From NCBI GenBank assembly GCA_003833135.1, contig QZLH01000333.1, positions 46,239 through 79,179 on the forward strand: a DNA stretch of 32,941 bases, in the 5' to 3' direction. A program made the translations under genes and the position numbers. Origin of the DNA: Oehlia diaphana (lineage: Eukaryota > Glomeromycota > Glomeromycetes > Glomerales > Glomeraceae). How positions within the stretch are numbered: position 1 is the first letter of the stretch; the number at the start of each line of letters is the position of its first letter. The notes beneath the pieces were generated by a model. It saw only the letters and a program-made list of their open reading frames with translations, was not told the origin of the DNA and did not search any database. Shown here one piece after another: positions 10,025 through 22,608 of the stretch.

Positions 10025-12741
10025 ATGAAAGGAGCACCACCAAGATATGCTCATTCACAGATTGAACTTAAAATTTCTTGCGAAAAATTATCGGATTTGG
10101 ATTATCTTTCTAAAAGTGATCCACAAGTTATATTATTAGCTAAAGATATTCGTACTCAAAAATGGAGACCGACAAACCAACAAACTGAAATTATTATGAA
10201 TGATTTAAATCCAAAATTCGTAACATCTTTTATCGTTGATTATTTCTTTGAAGAGTTACAACAATTCAGGTATATAAAAGAAATTTTAATTCTATAATTA
10301 TAATTATTATTATTTATTAATTTAATGTTTTATTTGTTCAGATTTATTTGTGTAGACGTTGATAAACCACATAATCCTGAGTGGCAGGCTCAAGAATTTG
10401 TCGGCCAATTTGATTGTGATCTCGGTTCTATAGGTAAACACATGTTTATATTTTTTTAAAAAATGTTCTTTGATCTTATAAAATTTAACATGATTTTCTT
10501 TGGTCTGTGTAGTCGGTTCTCCAGGTGGTACGTTGAAAGGAAAATTTTACGATCCAAATCATCCAGGTAAAAGCCGAGGACACATAATTATAGAAGCTGA
10601 AGAGGTTAGCAAGTCAAAAAGAAACGTGAAGTATGTATTTGTTTTTGCTTTGCATTTTTATCATTTGTATTATCTGATTCATTTATTTTATTCATAAATT
10701 CTTTTTTTTAAAAAAATATTAGATTACAATTTCAAGCTCATAATATATCTCCAAAAGTAAGATAGGATTTAGTTTTGATTAATCTTAATTTAATTATGAC
10801 TTAAATTCAAATATTTTCTTAAATATTTTTAGGGTGGTTTGTTTAAATCAAAGCCAGAAGTATTTTTAGTTATTAGTAGAACAAACGAAAACGAAGTTAG
10901 CACATCTTCTCCGGTATATCAAAGTTCTGGAGTTACTTCAAGCAATCCATATTGGGAACAATTTACTAGTAAGTTTAAATAAAATGATTTTTTTTTTTTT
11001 TTTTACATCCTTTCATATTTATTTATGTTTATAATATTATGTAGTTAGAGAGACGACATTATGCAACGGGGATTTTCATCGAACATTGTTATTTCAAGTG
11101 AAGCAATACAAAAAGAACGGATGTACGTAATCACATTAAATATTTGTATAATATATGTATATATATTTTGAAATTCTAAAATTATTGTTTTAAAATACAG
11201 CACACATAATTCTTGGAGAATGTAACGTAACCCTTAATGAAATTTTATCATCGAAAACGAGCTTTCCATTACGTTCACCTTCTAATTCAAATGTAAAGAT
11301 TGGAAAAGATGCATGTATAACTGTTATTCACGCATCAGTTGAAGAGCCACCAACATTTTTAGATTACATTGCCGGCGGTACAGAGATTAACCTTGTGGTC
11401 GCAATTGATTTTACAGGATCAAATGGAGATCCTAGATCTCCAAAAAGTTTACATTACATTAAGGGAACAAATGATAATGAATATCAAAAAGCCATTCGTA
11501 GTGTTGGGCAAATGTAAGATTAATTTTTAGTTTTAAGAAAGAATTTTTATGGTTTATACGATAAATTTTCATTAATTTAATTTTTTTTTCGCGATTTTAG
11601 ATTGGAGGGATATGATAATGATCGAAGGTTTCCGGTATATGGATTTGGCGCAAAATTCAATAAGGAATTATCTCACGCCTATCCACTGAATAATAATAAA
11701 GATGATGTACGTGAAATTAAGTTATATTTATTCTTTATTGAATTAGCGTCGCGGTTTTCTTTTGCTATTTCTTTTTTATATATTATCTAACTTAACTTTT
11801 GATTTATTTAGCCTGAAGTAGAAGGAGTTGATGGAGTATTGAAAGCCTATTCAAAAGCCATGGAAACTATTGAGTTATTTGGACCGACTAACTTTTCACC
11901 TGTAAGTGTAGCTTATTTAGTACAGTTAAATATAGTAAAGTTGATTATTTATTAACAGTTTTACGCTTTGTTATAGATTATAGATCAAACAGCCGTTAAA
12001 ATTAAAACGGAGATCGATAATGGAAATGACAATGTTTATTATATATTGTTAATAATTACAGGTAATTTTTTTTTTTATCACAAAATTCGTATTTAAGTTA
12101 CAATATATTGATTGATTCTTTATTTATAATAATACATATTTTACTTTCTTTCCAAATTATAGATGGTGTGGTAACAGGTATTTACATTAATTTAAATTTT
12201 TAATGTTTGGTATAATTTTTAAATTATATTTTTTTAACAATTTGTTCATTTTATTAGTTATGGAGCCAACAATTAGAGCAATTATAAATGCCAGTAAACT
12301 TCCATTGTCCATTGTTATTGTCGGAGTTGGCAATTCAGATTTTACTAATATGAAGATACTTGATGCTGACGAAAAGCCATTGGTGGTAAGTAGTTATTAC
12401 TAATACTTGATTGTTTTATCTTAAAAATTGTTAATGTCTCATTCTAATTATAATTATAATTATTAATTACTTAGCAAAAATCAATCCCTCAATCAAGGAA
12501 ACCAGCAGTAGCAATGGATAGGGATATAGTACAATTTGTAGCAATGAGAGATTTTCAGTCAGAAGCAGCATCATATGAGTTACCGAAAGCAGTATTAGAA
12601 GAAATTCCTGATCAATTTATGGAATATATGACGAAACATAAAATAGAACCAAGACCTCCCGTTAGGATAGATATATCAGACTTAAAAGTTAATCATAGAT
12701 TTAACAATACTCCTGATGAACCTCCACCGGCTTATACATGA
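10025..12741 (+). CDS. Copine (two C2 domains plus vWA/copine domain), 13 exons, 568 aa
   Basis: Copines are calcium-dependent phospholipid-binding proteins that move to membranes and recruit partners. Exons: 10025-10269, 10342-10433, 10513-10630, 10723-10756, 10833-10968, 11045-11122, 11201-11513, 11601-11706, 11812-11901, 11977-12061, 12163-12177, 12258-12385 and 12475-12741. All introns are GT-AG and the total, 1707 nt, is exactly in frame. C2A covers about residues 12-140 (calcium-loop motif DLDYLSKSDPQV) and C2B about 150-280 (ISPKGGLFKSKPEV, SSNPYWEQF). The vWA-like domain covers about 295-510, with the metal site D304-F-T306-G-S308 (DFTGSNGDP) and copine blocks YPVYGFGAK-like (FPVYGFGAKF), PLSIVIVGVG and FVAMRDF. 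Length fits the family (about 530-570). The C-terminus ends EPPPAYT, containing a PPxY motif that could bind a WW-domain ubiquitin ligase. Exon 11 is only 15 nt. Confidence 0.93.
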
Positions 12742-13635
12742 AAAAAAGCAAATTTTTGCTCCGATCAACTTGGAAATTTATTAATAAATACGTAAATCTC
12801 TCAACTTTTCGTTAGTAAAATATTCTTATTATTATATTATAATTATAATTGTTATTATTTATTATTATTTATTATTATTATTGGAAACTTGAGATGATAT
12901 ATAATTATATAATTTTAGATTTAGAAAAAAAAAATTTGTATTAAATTGTACATATTAAGTAAGTATATGACGAAAAGATCTTAATCTAGAACAAACATTT
13001 GATTTTTTAATCAAATTCTATTCATACTTTTTCTGTTTATACAATACAATTTATTTTTTTTTTTTCAATTTATTAAATCACTAATTAGCTTATTTAATTA
13101 TTTTAACGAAAAGAATGAATATTCAAATATTATCAAAAATTGTAACAGTTGCGCGAGTGTTACGTTAGAATTTTGTTCAATCATTACCAGTAAATTCCAT
13201 GCGAAAAAAAATTCTTATCTGTTATCCATGTGACAGTTGCGCGATTTTGATTGAACCTGAACCTGCTGTTACACGAATCAAAAACAATATTTTTGCGACA
13301 GTTGTATACTTAAAAGAAAAAGATGATGAAATTTTAAATAATGTGCAATTTATCTTTTTAAAGTATAAAAGGTTTGACAAAAGCTCAATTAATTTTTTTT
13401 TTTTTTTCCAAATGCTGATTTTTTTTTTATAACTCATTTATTAAATTTTTTTACAAGAATAAAATACGAATTCTAAATGAATTATTAAGAATATACTTTT
13501 TGTAATAATTTATCAACATTAATAAAATCCATTATTGTACATATTACATTTTGCATTAAATACCGTCAGCGTTCAAACAAACTTTTCTTTAAAGAACAAA
13601 TAGAGATGAACAAGGTCGCGTGACTTAATGGATTA
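12742..13635. other. Copine 3' region and spacer
   Basis: A/T-rich, with TTA/ATT microsatellite near 12833-12882. A short motif, ACAGTTGCGCGA, occurs at about 13145 and 13231, with a diverged third copy (GCGACAGTTGTA) near 13297. An open frame at 13199-13432 overlaps these repeats and an antisense frame of similar length, so I do not call it a gene. Confidence 0.4.
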
Positions 13636-14430
13636 TTAACATATTTATCATGATAATATTTGATAACGTATCCGAAATATTAGCAAGATTTTTTAACAAA
13701 TATATAGATTCTCATATTATGCTGTTTTATGCATTAAACAAAAGTATTATTAATAATAATGCAACAAACGCAACGACATCTTGATACCAAAAGATTGTAA
13801 TTTTCAAAGATTTATTGATACAGTATCCAGTCAGGATGTTGATATCCTACTAACTTCCAACATCCAAATGATCGTACGATATTCGTAACTTTTATGAAAT
13901 TCGTTCTTTGATTACCTTACTTTTTATTAGACAATCCATAACTCCTCATCTTGAAAATGTCTATCAATTACGTGTTTTTTGACCATTCCTCGTTATTAAA
14001 TTCTAATCTTAAGAATAAGGCGGGACATTCGTAATTTATGGAGTATTTTTCTTCTTAGGAAGACTAATAATCATATTAAATTGTAAGTCCAATGTCTCAT
14101 TTTATTGTTAATCTAACGTACTTTATGATAATTAATCAAATGAAAATGGTGAATGAGATATTCTAATTCATGAAATCCAGCATCCAATTTTTCTTAATTC
14201 AAGCATTTGGTGTGTTAGAGATTAATTTAATGGATACGTTAGCCAATGCCATAAGTATTTTAGAATATGATTAACTGTATTAGTAACTTGAGATTACAAA
14301 TACATCAGAGTCAGAGTAGTTAGAGATTAACATCCGTATTTAATATTATAGATCCGGTACTTCTCGAACTTCAACTCCTTTATCGATTTATATTCAATAT
14401 TCGTTAATTCAAGCGCTTAATCCTATAAAA
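13636..14430 (+). pseudogene. Array member 1: broken plus-strand copy of the MRTSIY family
   Basis: Exon 1 (about 13636-14082) matches the family but lacks the ATG (remnant ATTTATCATGATAATATT for the IYHDNI region) and has frameshifts. Readable blocks include DNVSEILARFFNKYIDSHI and, near the end, a damaged RDIRNLWSIFLL followed by KTNNHIKL. The donor TTGTAAGT at 14081-14088 is preserved. Exon 2 (about 14144-14212) has W mutated to TGA in NGEWDILIHE, and its AG acceptor is lost. Exon 3 (about 14326-14425) reads NIIDPGTSRTSTPLSIYIQ. It is a genomic copy with introns in place, so it arose by DNA duplication, and it is the only member on the plus strand. Confidence 0.85.
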
Positions 14431-15239
14431 AAATTTTTATCCGAATGTTTCCATTATTTCTCTGTGGCTTTCGTAAAAATTCCGTGAAAATGATACATCC
14501 CGGATATTCGTATTAGAGAGATGAAAAATTACCATGATTTAATGTTATAAATTCCATGAAAATAATACATTCACGACAAAATCATGGAAATATAAACACG
14601 GATCAATTGCTATTTAAGAATAATTTAGTTAATAATAATTATACATTTTTTTAAAAATAACAATCATTTATTTTTTGTAATTCTTTGATTATGTTCAATT
14701 GCAGAAGCGTCAAAAACAGATTAAATCAGGCATAACATTGGAATTAAAGAACGTATCCCTATAAAAAATTTTTAAAATTTTTCAGAAAAATTTATCACGT
14801 GTCTGAGTTTCTTTGGAATAAAAACTAGAAAAATGATCATTTTATCGGAGTTTTTTCCAGAATTTTTTTTTATAGAGATATGCTAGGCAAATATTGGTAG
14901 AAAATATTATTTTATTATCTTATATTATTATTTAACAAATTTTATTAATTATATTAATAAACTACTTAAACATTTTTTATTTAGAAGAATAAATTATACA
15001 TAGTGTTTTTATTTTCATATTTTTAATATTTTTAACTAAATTCTATTATAAACTAACTTAAGCATTTATAAATTTATCTATAATGTTTTTATTTTTCATA
15101 TTTTTAACTAAACTTTTATATTTGTATAACGGTATTATGTACTGTACATATCTATAAAATAAGAATGATTGTTTTTTTTTTGATAAGATGAAACGAAAAG
15201 TATAACGTTACTTAACGTTCAAAAATAAATTAAAACTGT
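14431..15239. other. Spacer between array members 1 and 2
   Basis: No gene is supported. It holds a small TA-flanked inverted-repeat element (separate entry) and, near 14420-14600, related fold-back sequence (CCATGATTT...AAATCATGG and CCGTG/CACGG words) that may be a second, older element. Confidence 0.5.
14756..14878. mobile_element. Small TA-flanked MITE, 123 bp
   Basis: The left end TCCCTATAAAAAATTTTT and the reverse complement of the right end TCTCTATAAAAAAAAATT form imperfect terminal inverted repeats. TA dinucleotides flank it at 14754-14755 and 14879-14880, as expected for Tc1/mariner-type insertion. It has no coding capacity, so it would depend on a transposase elsewhere. Confidence 0.55.
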
Positions 15240-16118
15240 TTAAATGCTAATTACATAATTAAGCATTTTAGTTAACGAACTACGAATATAAACTGATAAA
15301 AGAATTGAAGTTCGAGAAGCACCAGCATCTATAGTATTAAATACAGGTGTTAAATCACTATAGTTTAATAAATAACATTTATAATTAGATATATATGCGT
15401 ATTATTATTATATTATATTATATATGAATTTGAATAAATTTATTTACTTACATTCTACGTGAATCGGTAAGAACTGGATATTGAACTTCATGAATTAAGA
15501 TATCCCATTCACCGTTCCTTTTTTTTTTGAACAATTATTATAAAATATATTAATTTTAAAAATTAAATAGCATATATAATAAAATATCAAAACTTACAAG
15601 TTAGTATGACTATTAGTCTTTTTATAAAGAAAAATACTCCATAAATTACGAATATCTCGTAAAATAAGAGCCTTATTATTATAATTAAAATTTAATAATG
15701 AGGAATGATCTATTTTATTATACACAAAATATGTAATTCCAATAAATGGATAAATATCTTCAAGTTTAAAATCTCCAAAATTTCCGGATTTGTCTAATAG
15801 AAGATAAGTTAATCCAAGAACGAATTTCATAAAAGTTACGAGCATCATATGATCATCATGATCATCATCAGGAAAAATTTGTTGATATATTCGAACATTT
15901 GAAGTTAATATAATTTCGGTAGGATCAAAATCTCGACTGGTTACTGCATCGACAAATCTTTGAAAGTAAATATCTTTTGATATTAAAATTTCACTTGTTG
16001 TATTATTGTTTTTATTTAACCACCAATTAATTATATGAGGATGTATATATTTGTTTAAAAATTTTGCTAATATTTCAGATACATTATCAATATTATCATG
16101 ATAAATAGATGTTCGCAT
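15240..16118 (-). CDS. Array member 2: intact MRTSIY-family protein, 3 exons, 234 aa
   Basis: Exons on the minus strand: 16118-15598, 15517-15452 and 15357-15240, with 80- and 94-nt introns of GTAAGT...AG type. The joined frame is open to a TAA. I start at the MRTSIYHDNI methionine because all intact copies share it; an ATG three codons earlier (16127) is also in frame. Conserved blocks are NVSEILAKF, FQRFVDAVTSRD, DPTEIILTS, VTFMKFVLGLTYLLLDKSG, YPFIGITYFVYNKID, LILRDIRNLWSIFL and SHTNLNGEW, then a C-terminal IDAGASRTSILLSVYI. The first intron has a tight run of ten T (A on the coding strand) at the acceptor. There is no signal peptide or clear membrane span; the chain looks helical. I do not recognise the family. 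Confidence 0.85.
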
Positions 16119-18434
16119 TGTTAACATTATAAGTACTAGTAATAAAGTTCGTAACGTCGTATTTTATTACAAGTGCTTAGATCAACTTAATAAACTTTGT
16201 CGGGTATATATATTAGTTTTTTTTAAAATTCGGATTCGTTTTAGTTTTTATTCTTTAAACGATCGAATGATATCTAGTATAAAATGTATATGTACAAAAA
16301 TGAATTAATAATTGAAATATTATTATGGATAAAATAATTACAGGATAAATTATTATACACTTGAAGAGAAAAAAAAAAAAATTTATTCAAGAAAAAAATA
16401 AAGTTTTGCTCAACATTTTATATTGATGCAAAGGCAAAGAATATAATATAAGAAGACAGTGGACGAAAAGAAAAATTTCTTTAAAAGGAAAAAAGGAAAC
16501 CATTGTTTTATTGTGTAGTAAGATATTCATTGGTGAATTATAATTCGGAATCTACGGTCTTAATTATATGTTTCTATTTGAACCGATAAATCCGATAATG
16601 CATAATATGCATAATAATATTTTTTATCAAAATAAACATTGTAGTTATATAATTAATAAAGTAATCACTAAAGTATGACAATGATAAAACTTTAATAATT
16701 CTATCAAATTTTTTTTTTTAAAAAAAAAAAATTTGAAATTTAAAAAATTTGAGACGCGAGATTATTTTATTTAAAAGGATATTTTTAGTAAAATTTTTGG
16801 TAAAACAGGTAAACAATCATAGGCATCACAATGTTACATTTTACTGTTACAGAATTTGAAACAAGCCAACAAGCCACGTTTAGAGTGATCGCTCATAATT
16901 CCTTGTTTTGAATAGAATTTCCTGATTTGGTATTGTGATATTTGATGGTGTCAATTAAATATCACAACCTTTTATTTAATATGAAAATTAAAAAATAAAA
17001 AATTACTAGTTTTTCATTTTTAAAAATAATACGAGGGGATTAAAGAGGAGATTAACAAGAAGATATATATAGTACAAAAAATGAAAAAAATGAAAAAAGA
17101 GACAAGACGGAGAATGAAAAATAAAACGAATCAAAGCCAATATTTGATATCCCAAAAAAAGTAAAAAAAAAATGCGCATACTTATTATATTATACCTAAA
17201 ATCGAGAATAAAAAAAAAAAAAATACATGTTCGGGTTTGGCTCAATTAATCAATCAAATTATTGAAAGTTATTTAATTGACAGGTTCATGTCAATAAATA
17301 TTACATTTTAATTAATTTTATTTAATAAATATAATGCGAAATAATATCATTAAATATTGTACAAAATTTTAAATTTTAACAGATGTGTTAACCATATGAT
17401 ACATTTATGCGTGTTGTAGTAAGAAGAGGTAAATTTAATTTTAAATTTTTTTTTTAAATCCGAAAAGTTTCATAAATTGTAAACGTTTTATGCATAAATA
17501 GTTATTTATTCGAGAGAATAAAACAAAAAATAAATTATTGTCAGTGAAATGTTGTCATTGTGATTGTCGATTGCCTATCGGAGATGTATATATAATATTT
17601 TAGCAAATACCATATTAGTGATTGAAAATAATATCATAATATCTAACATGACGTTTTAAGACCTTACATTGATATTTGTTGACGCAGTAACCACCATACT
17701 ACTCAAATTGCTAATATCCGCATAATAAGCTCACGTGCAGCAGGTGTTAGGTTTGATGTTACACAATGAGAGGATCAACAAACAAGCAGGGGATAATACA
17801 AGTTTTATCTAATTATAAATGGTGTTCCGGAGTCCGGGACAATCAATGAATATTCGTACTACATTGATTTTTCTGTCGATAGTCAAGTGAATCAAATTGA
17901 CCCTAATTCCGTGTTTTTTTTTATTTCATGTTATTTCCGTAAATGTATCATAAAACATGGAAATTATTCAAGTTGCTTTCTTAAATGTTTCATATTCACG
18001 GAGTTTTTTACAGAAATTACGTATTAAGATTTTTTACAGGGATAAGATTTTATTTGGAAAAAAAAAGAATTAATAATGATTTTTTTTTGAAAAAATAATT
18101 TTGTCGATAAATAAAATTTGCTAGTAATAAATCTCGTATTGCATTCTATAGTGTCTATTTTATTTTATTTTATATTTTTTCTCTTTCATTTTCAAGTCTA
18201 TAAAATTTGGGATTATGCTAATGAAACTTTGGATTATATTATTTGTCTAGAATGAAATATCAGTCAAATATAATTATGAGATATAATAATATATAATAAA
18301 TGTAAATTAAAACACGTAATAATATAACAAATTTTAAGAATTGCATTTTTTAAAAAAATAAACAAAATAGCCAATGAACGATGTGACCAATCTGATTGGC
18401 TACATAACAAAATACGAAAATTAATTAAAAAAAT
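16119..18434. other. Spacer between array members 2 and 3
   Basis: No gene is supported. Contents are the upstream region of member 2, homopolymer tracts (around 16370, 16710-16730 and 17210-17222) and an A/T-rich middle. Near 17900-18050 is an element-like stretch ending TTTTTTACAGGGATAAG, whose reverse complement TCCCTGTAAAAAATC resembles the terminal repeat of the 14756-14878 MITE. Open frames in the region (for example 17006-17245, minus) are low-complexity and phenylalanine-rich and look like chance. Confidence 0.45.
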
Positions 18435-19506
18435 TTAAATATTAATTACATCATTAAGTACTTGAATTAACGAATTTTGAATATAAACTGATAAGGGTAT
18501 TGAAGTTTGTGAAATACCAAGATCTATAATATTAAATGCTGGTGTTAAATCCCTATAATTTCGAAAATTATGTCATAAATTAGTTATGTACAGTATATGT
18601 ATATATTAGACCAGTTCAGCTTTTTTTATCGTAATCCGAGTAAGTGATCAAAATCAAGAATTGTAGTCTGCTTTACCACTGATTGCAAAAATTCTATTTA
18701 ACCCAATCAGCCTCATTTTAAAAAAAAAAATTCCCACTTTTCTTGTTTGGAAAATCCAGGTCGCTGATAGATTACACAATCCTGACAGCCAATATAGTCA
18801 ATATTTACGATCAAGAAATGAACTGGCCTATTCTATATAAATAGAACAAATTTACTCACACTCTACTTGAATCATTAAAAATTGGATAATGAGTTTCATG
18901 AATTAGAACGTCCCATTCACCATTCCTAGTATTTGAATAATTATTTATTAGTTTAAATTAAAACTGTAAAATTGATATAAAGAATCGTACTTACAAATTA
19001 GTATGACTATTCGTCTTTCTAAAAAGAAATATACTCCATAAATTACGAATATCTCGTAAAATAAGAGCTTTATTATTAGGATTAGAATTTAATAATGAAG
19101 AATGTTCTATTTTATTATATATAAAGTATGTAATTCCAATAAATGGATAAATATCTTCAACAAGTAAATTTCCGGATTTATCTAATAAAAGATAAGTTAA
19201 TCCAAGAACGAATTTCATAAAAGTTACGAGTGTCGTACGATCATCAGGAAAGATTTTTTGATATATTTGGACATTTGAAGTTGGTGTAATATGGGTAGGA
19301 TCAACGTTCCGATTGGTTACTGCATCAACAAACCTTTGAAAGTTACGATCTTTTGGCCTTAATATATTATTTTTTATATTATTAATATCAATAATGTTTT
19401 TATTTAAACACCATTGTAGAATATGAGAGTCTGTATATCTGTTGAAAAATTTTGCTAGTATTTCAGATACATTGTCAATATTATCATAATAAATGGATGT
19501 TCGCAT
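18435..19506 (-). CDS. Array member 3: intact MRTSIY-family protein, 3 exons, 231 aa
   Basis: Exons on the minus strand: 19506-18995, 18925-18860 and 18552-18435. Intron 1 is 69 nt. Intron 2 is 307 nt because a 220-bp TA-flanked element sits inside it; without the insert and one duplicated TA it would be 85 nt, matching its siblings. The frame is open across all junctions with the same phase-2 joins (TT|G and GT|G). The MRTSIYYDNI start is used; an upstream in-frame ATG (19590) would add 28 residues not shared by other copies. Conserved blocks match the family: NFQRFVDAVTNR, DPTHITPTS, TLVTFMKFVLGLTYLLLDK, FIGITYFIYNKIEHSSLLN, RDIRNLWSIFLFRKTN and C-terminal IDLGISQTSIPLSVYIQNS. Function unknown. 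Confidence 0.85.
18609..18828. mobile_element. TA-flanked MITE inside intron 2 of array member 3, 220 bp
   Basis: The left end GACCAGTTCAGCTTTTTTTA and the reverse complement of the right end GGCCAGTTCATTTCTTGATC form imperfect inverted repeats (core CCAGTTCA). TA flanks both sides (18607-18608 and 18829-18830). There is no coding capacity. The flanking intron length returns to the family norm when it is removed, which supports the boundaries. Confidence 0.75.
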
Positions 19507-19828
19507 TTTAATAATTAATAACATTATATTATTATTGGTGATTAATAAACATTCAACCAAAAGTTTTTTTATCGGCTGATAATATTTCAAAAAAAATTAG
19601 TGCGTAATAGAATTTTTAAAAAAAAAGAAATACAAGAAATATGAGAAATATGAGATCAGATAAATAATTACTATAAGGATTATAATACGTTTAAAAAAAG
19701 GAAGCGTTCAAAAGGATGAAATTATAAAAATTTATTAATTATTATGCTTCTTATAAAAATCAATATTTGAAAAAAAAAAAATAATTCAAAAAAAAAAAAA
19801 AAAAAAAAAATATGAAAAAAATTTAAAA

Positions 19829-19866
<38 letters not shown>

Positions 19867-21175
19867 AAAAAAAAAAAAAAAAAAAAGATTTTGGCTCAGC
19901 ATTTATATTGATAAAAAAAACTTAGTCCGAGTAATTAAAAAGCATGTAAAAATGGATTACTGAAAAGGAAAATCATTTTTTTTTTTTGTGTAGCGATTAT
20001 TTAATTGAGAAGGTAAAACTTAGAATTTTTTTTCTACTTAATAAGAAAAAAAATTATCACGTGTTCCTGATACATTTAGGATTAATAATGTCCTTTGTCT
20101 GAAATACTAAATAACACGAGGAATGACGATAATTTGGAAGTGTATATTACGAATCTTAGAAAAAAAAAAATTCACAAATGGAAAAACAATTGATTAAAAT
20201 TATATGCATACATATTTTTAAGAAAGAAAAACAAGTGTTCTTTATATTATCTGTAATAGATGAATAAATAATAAATAAACAATATTATAAATGATAAACA
20301 ACGTTTCAAAATCGTTTTCACGCTATAAATAGCAAAAGTGCGATGATCATCAGAAAAAATTGTTGTATACTGTAAAGGAAGAAAAAGATAATATCACGCA
20401 ATCTTGTATGCTAATTTTCTTTTCCTGTGAAAAACGGATATCTGAAAATGTCTTGTTATCTCCAAAATGTCTGCAAATATCTAAAAAAAAAAATTTCATT
20501 ATAACTGACTAACCGACTATATACTTTATTTTATAAGGTAACGCAAGGCAGCGCCCTAAATTGAATTAAAATCCATAGAAATTCCGCAGATAAAAAACTT
20601 TGGCATGTTTCGACGTGTTACGATAAACTAATAATTAATTTTGTCCTAATTGACATTAATATTATTGTGTCAGGAAGTTACTTTAGAGTACCGGTTAAAG
20701 CCGATACAATAATAAATCGGAACTTTTTTCCGGTGACTTTTTATCATGTACGAAACTGGGTTTAGCGGAATCATAATCGGATTATTATTATAAACAAATT
20801 AAATTTATAGATTGATTTGTTTTATAAAAAGAAAAGAAAAGAAAAAAAAAAATCTCCGTGAATTAAAAATTATGAATGTCCTGCATAATTTTGCATTTAA
20901 TTAACGATGAATGTACTTTTTTAATTAGTACAACAAATACAAATAATGAATTCTACAAATTCATTCACAAATTGTATCCATAATGGATGTGTGTTACGTT
21001 ACTTTTTTTTTTATGTTTTGAACATTTGAACATTTATGATTTTCTAATCACATGTAACGCTGTAATCATGTAAAACATTTCATTCCGCTGAGACACGATT
21101 TTATGCATCCAAAACGTTCGGTTTGATTTCCAACTGCTTGTTACTCCTTAATAATTATTTTATGTTGCACTATGT
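19507..21175. other. Spacer between array members 3 and 4
   Basis: No gene is supported. At 19680-19755 the sequence resembles the upstream flanks of members 5 and 6 (ATAATACGTTTAAAA, AAGCG, ATTTATTA then ATTATGC). A compound poly-A tract occupies about 19770-19887. The remainder is single-copy A/T-rich DNA. Confidence 0.5.
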
Positions 21176-21500
21176 AAAGTACGTAATCTAATAAATGGAC
21201 ATATTGTATATATCTTCAACAAGCAAATTACCAGATTGATCTAATAAAATGTAAGTTAATCCAAGAACAAAATTATGAATACATTGTACAGTCATCAGTT
21301 GATACTGGTTGTTATTGTAATTTAAATCCTGGTATCGATATACAGTAACTTTGAAAATACGATCTTTTGAATTTGCATATTTCGCATTATTATTGTTATC
21401 AAAGAATATTCTTATTTAATAAGTTTTAAACGCCAAACAATAATACGAGGATCTTATATTTGTTTAAAATAATCAAAATAATGTATGGTGATTTTTGTAA
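21176..21500 (-). pseudogene. Array member 4: fragment of an MRTSIY-family exon 1
   Basis: The minus strand shows damaged family blocks in order: an ARIIxWCL-like region (about 21430), SKDRIFKVTVYR (about 21355), then FVLGLTYILLDQSGNLLVED and IYxMSIYW near 21190-21280. The start, the end of exon 1 and exons 2-3 are not detectable. Frameshifts and deletions make it non-functional. Confidence 0.7.
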
Positions 21501-22565
21501 GAAGTGTCATTAAAAAATGATTGGCAATCATGTGATAAATAACCAATCAAGATGCATAATGATATTTAAAATCGAATGCGTTTGATTTTAAAATAAGAAT
21601 TTTGAAAATTTTAAAATTAAATATAATCCGTATAATAATAAATCAAATAAAGAATCAAAATATATAGAGTTATTTAATTTTCATATTAATGGTTTATAAT
21701 GAATATTAACAAAAAAAATATAAATTTCTATATTAGAAATTAAAATATAATGTTAAATAAATTATTAATTATAATATTGAGTTATATTAAAAAAAAACAT
21801 TGAAATAGGAAAAATTGAATCTATAAAATTTTTTAATTACCTATATTATCATTTATCATGATTTTCAGAAAGTTTTGTTCAATCTAATAATTTACATCAT
21901 ACAATATTTAACGCTAATAAAAAAAATGTAATTATTAGACAATTTTTTAAAATGAATGTAAAAACTATGATTCTTATTATTCGTTTATAAAGAAAAAAAT
22001 TAATTTGAATGCTTGATATCCCAATTTGTGATCAAATCACATTTTTTTAATGCCAGATATTTAAATTTATTTTAACCAAAATATGTAAAAAACATGCAAA
22101 AAATTTGGTTTATTGGATTTTACGAAAAAAATTAAAATCCAAAAAATATTCTAGAATTTTAATAACAAGAGATTCATAATGAAGTTTAAAAGAATTGGTT
22201 AGGATGATCGACATTGCAATCATCAAGTGAGCCATCTATTTTATCGAATAACAGTTATCATTAGTTATGATTACAACATGTATATATTGCAAGACAAATT
22301 TTTAATTCGTGATCCGTGGGTCAACTGCAAAAAATTCATACATGATTTAGGTGCTCGATCATTAGTAATCTTTTTCTGATACCCGGTTTTCATTCCTTAA
22401 GTAATGCTCTTCATGTAAACCCATTCGACTCTGACATATTTTAATACATAATATTTATCCCAAATTTTCAAATAATTTATTTTTTAAAATAAATTTCTCA
22501 CATAATTTTTTTCTTTTATTTGACGCCACGAGATTCTCATTTTCTGCAGATCCTTTGCAGTTGAC
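21501..22565. other. Spacer between array members 4 and 5
   Basis: A/T-rich DNA with no supported gene. Exon 3 of member 5 should lie near its right end but I cannot recognise it. Confidence 0.45.
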
Positions 22566-22608
22566 GAATTAATACATCCACTTGAGTCGAAAAACTTAAT
22601 AGTGAACA

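Noticed and set aside
13199..13437. Overlapping sense and antisense open frames after the copine
   Set aside because: Low-complexity ends (poly-F), no domain, and overlap with a short direct repeat.
17006..17245. 79-codon minus-strand frame
   Set aside because: Phenylalanine/leucine-rich translation of A-rich DNA, no other support.
19507..19590. 28-residue N-terminal extension of array member 3
   Set aside because: In frame but not conserved in any sibling; member 7 can only start at MRTSIY.
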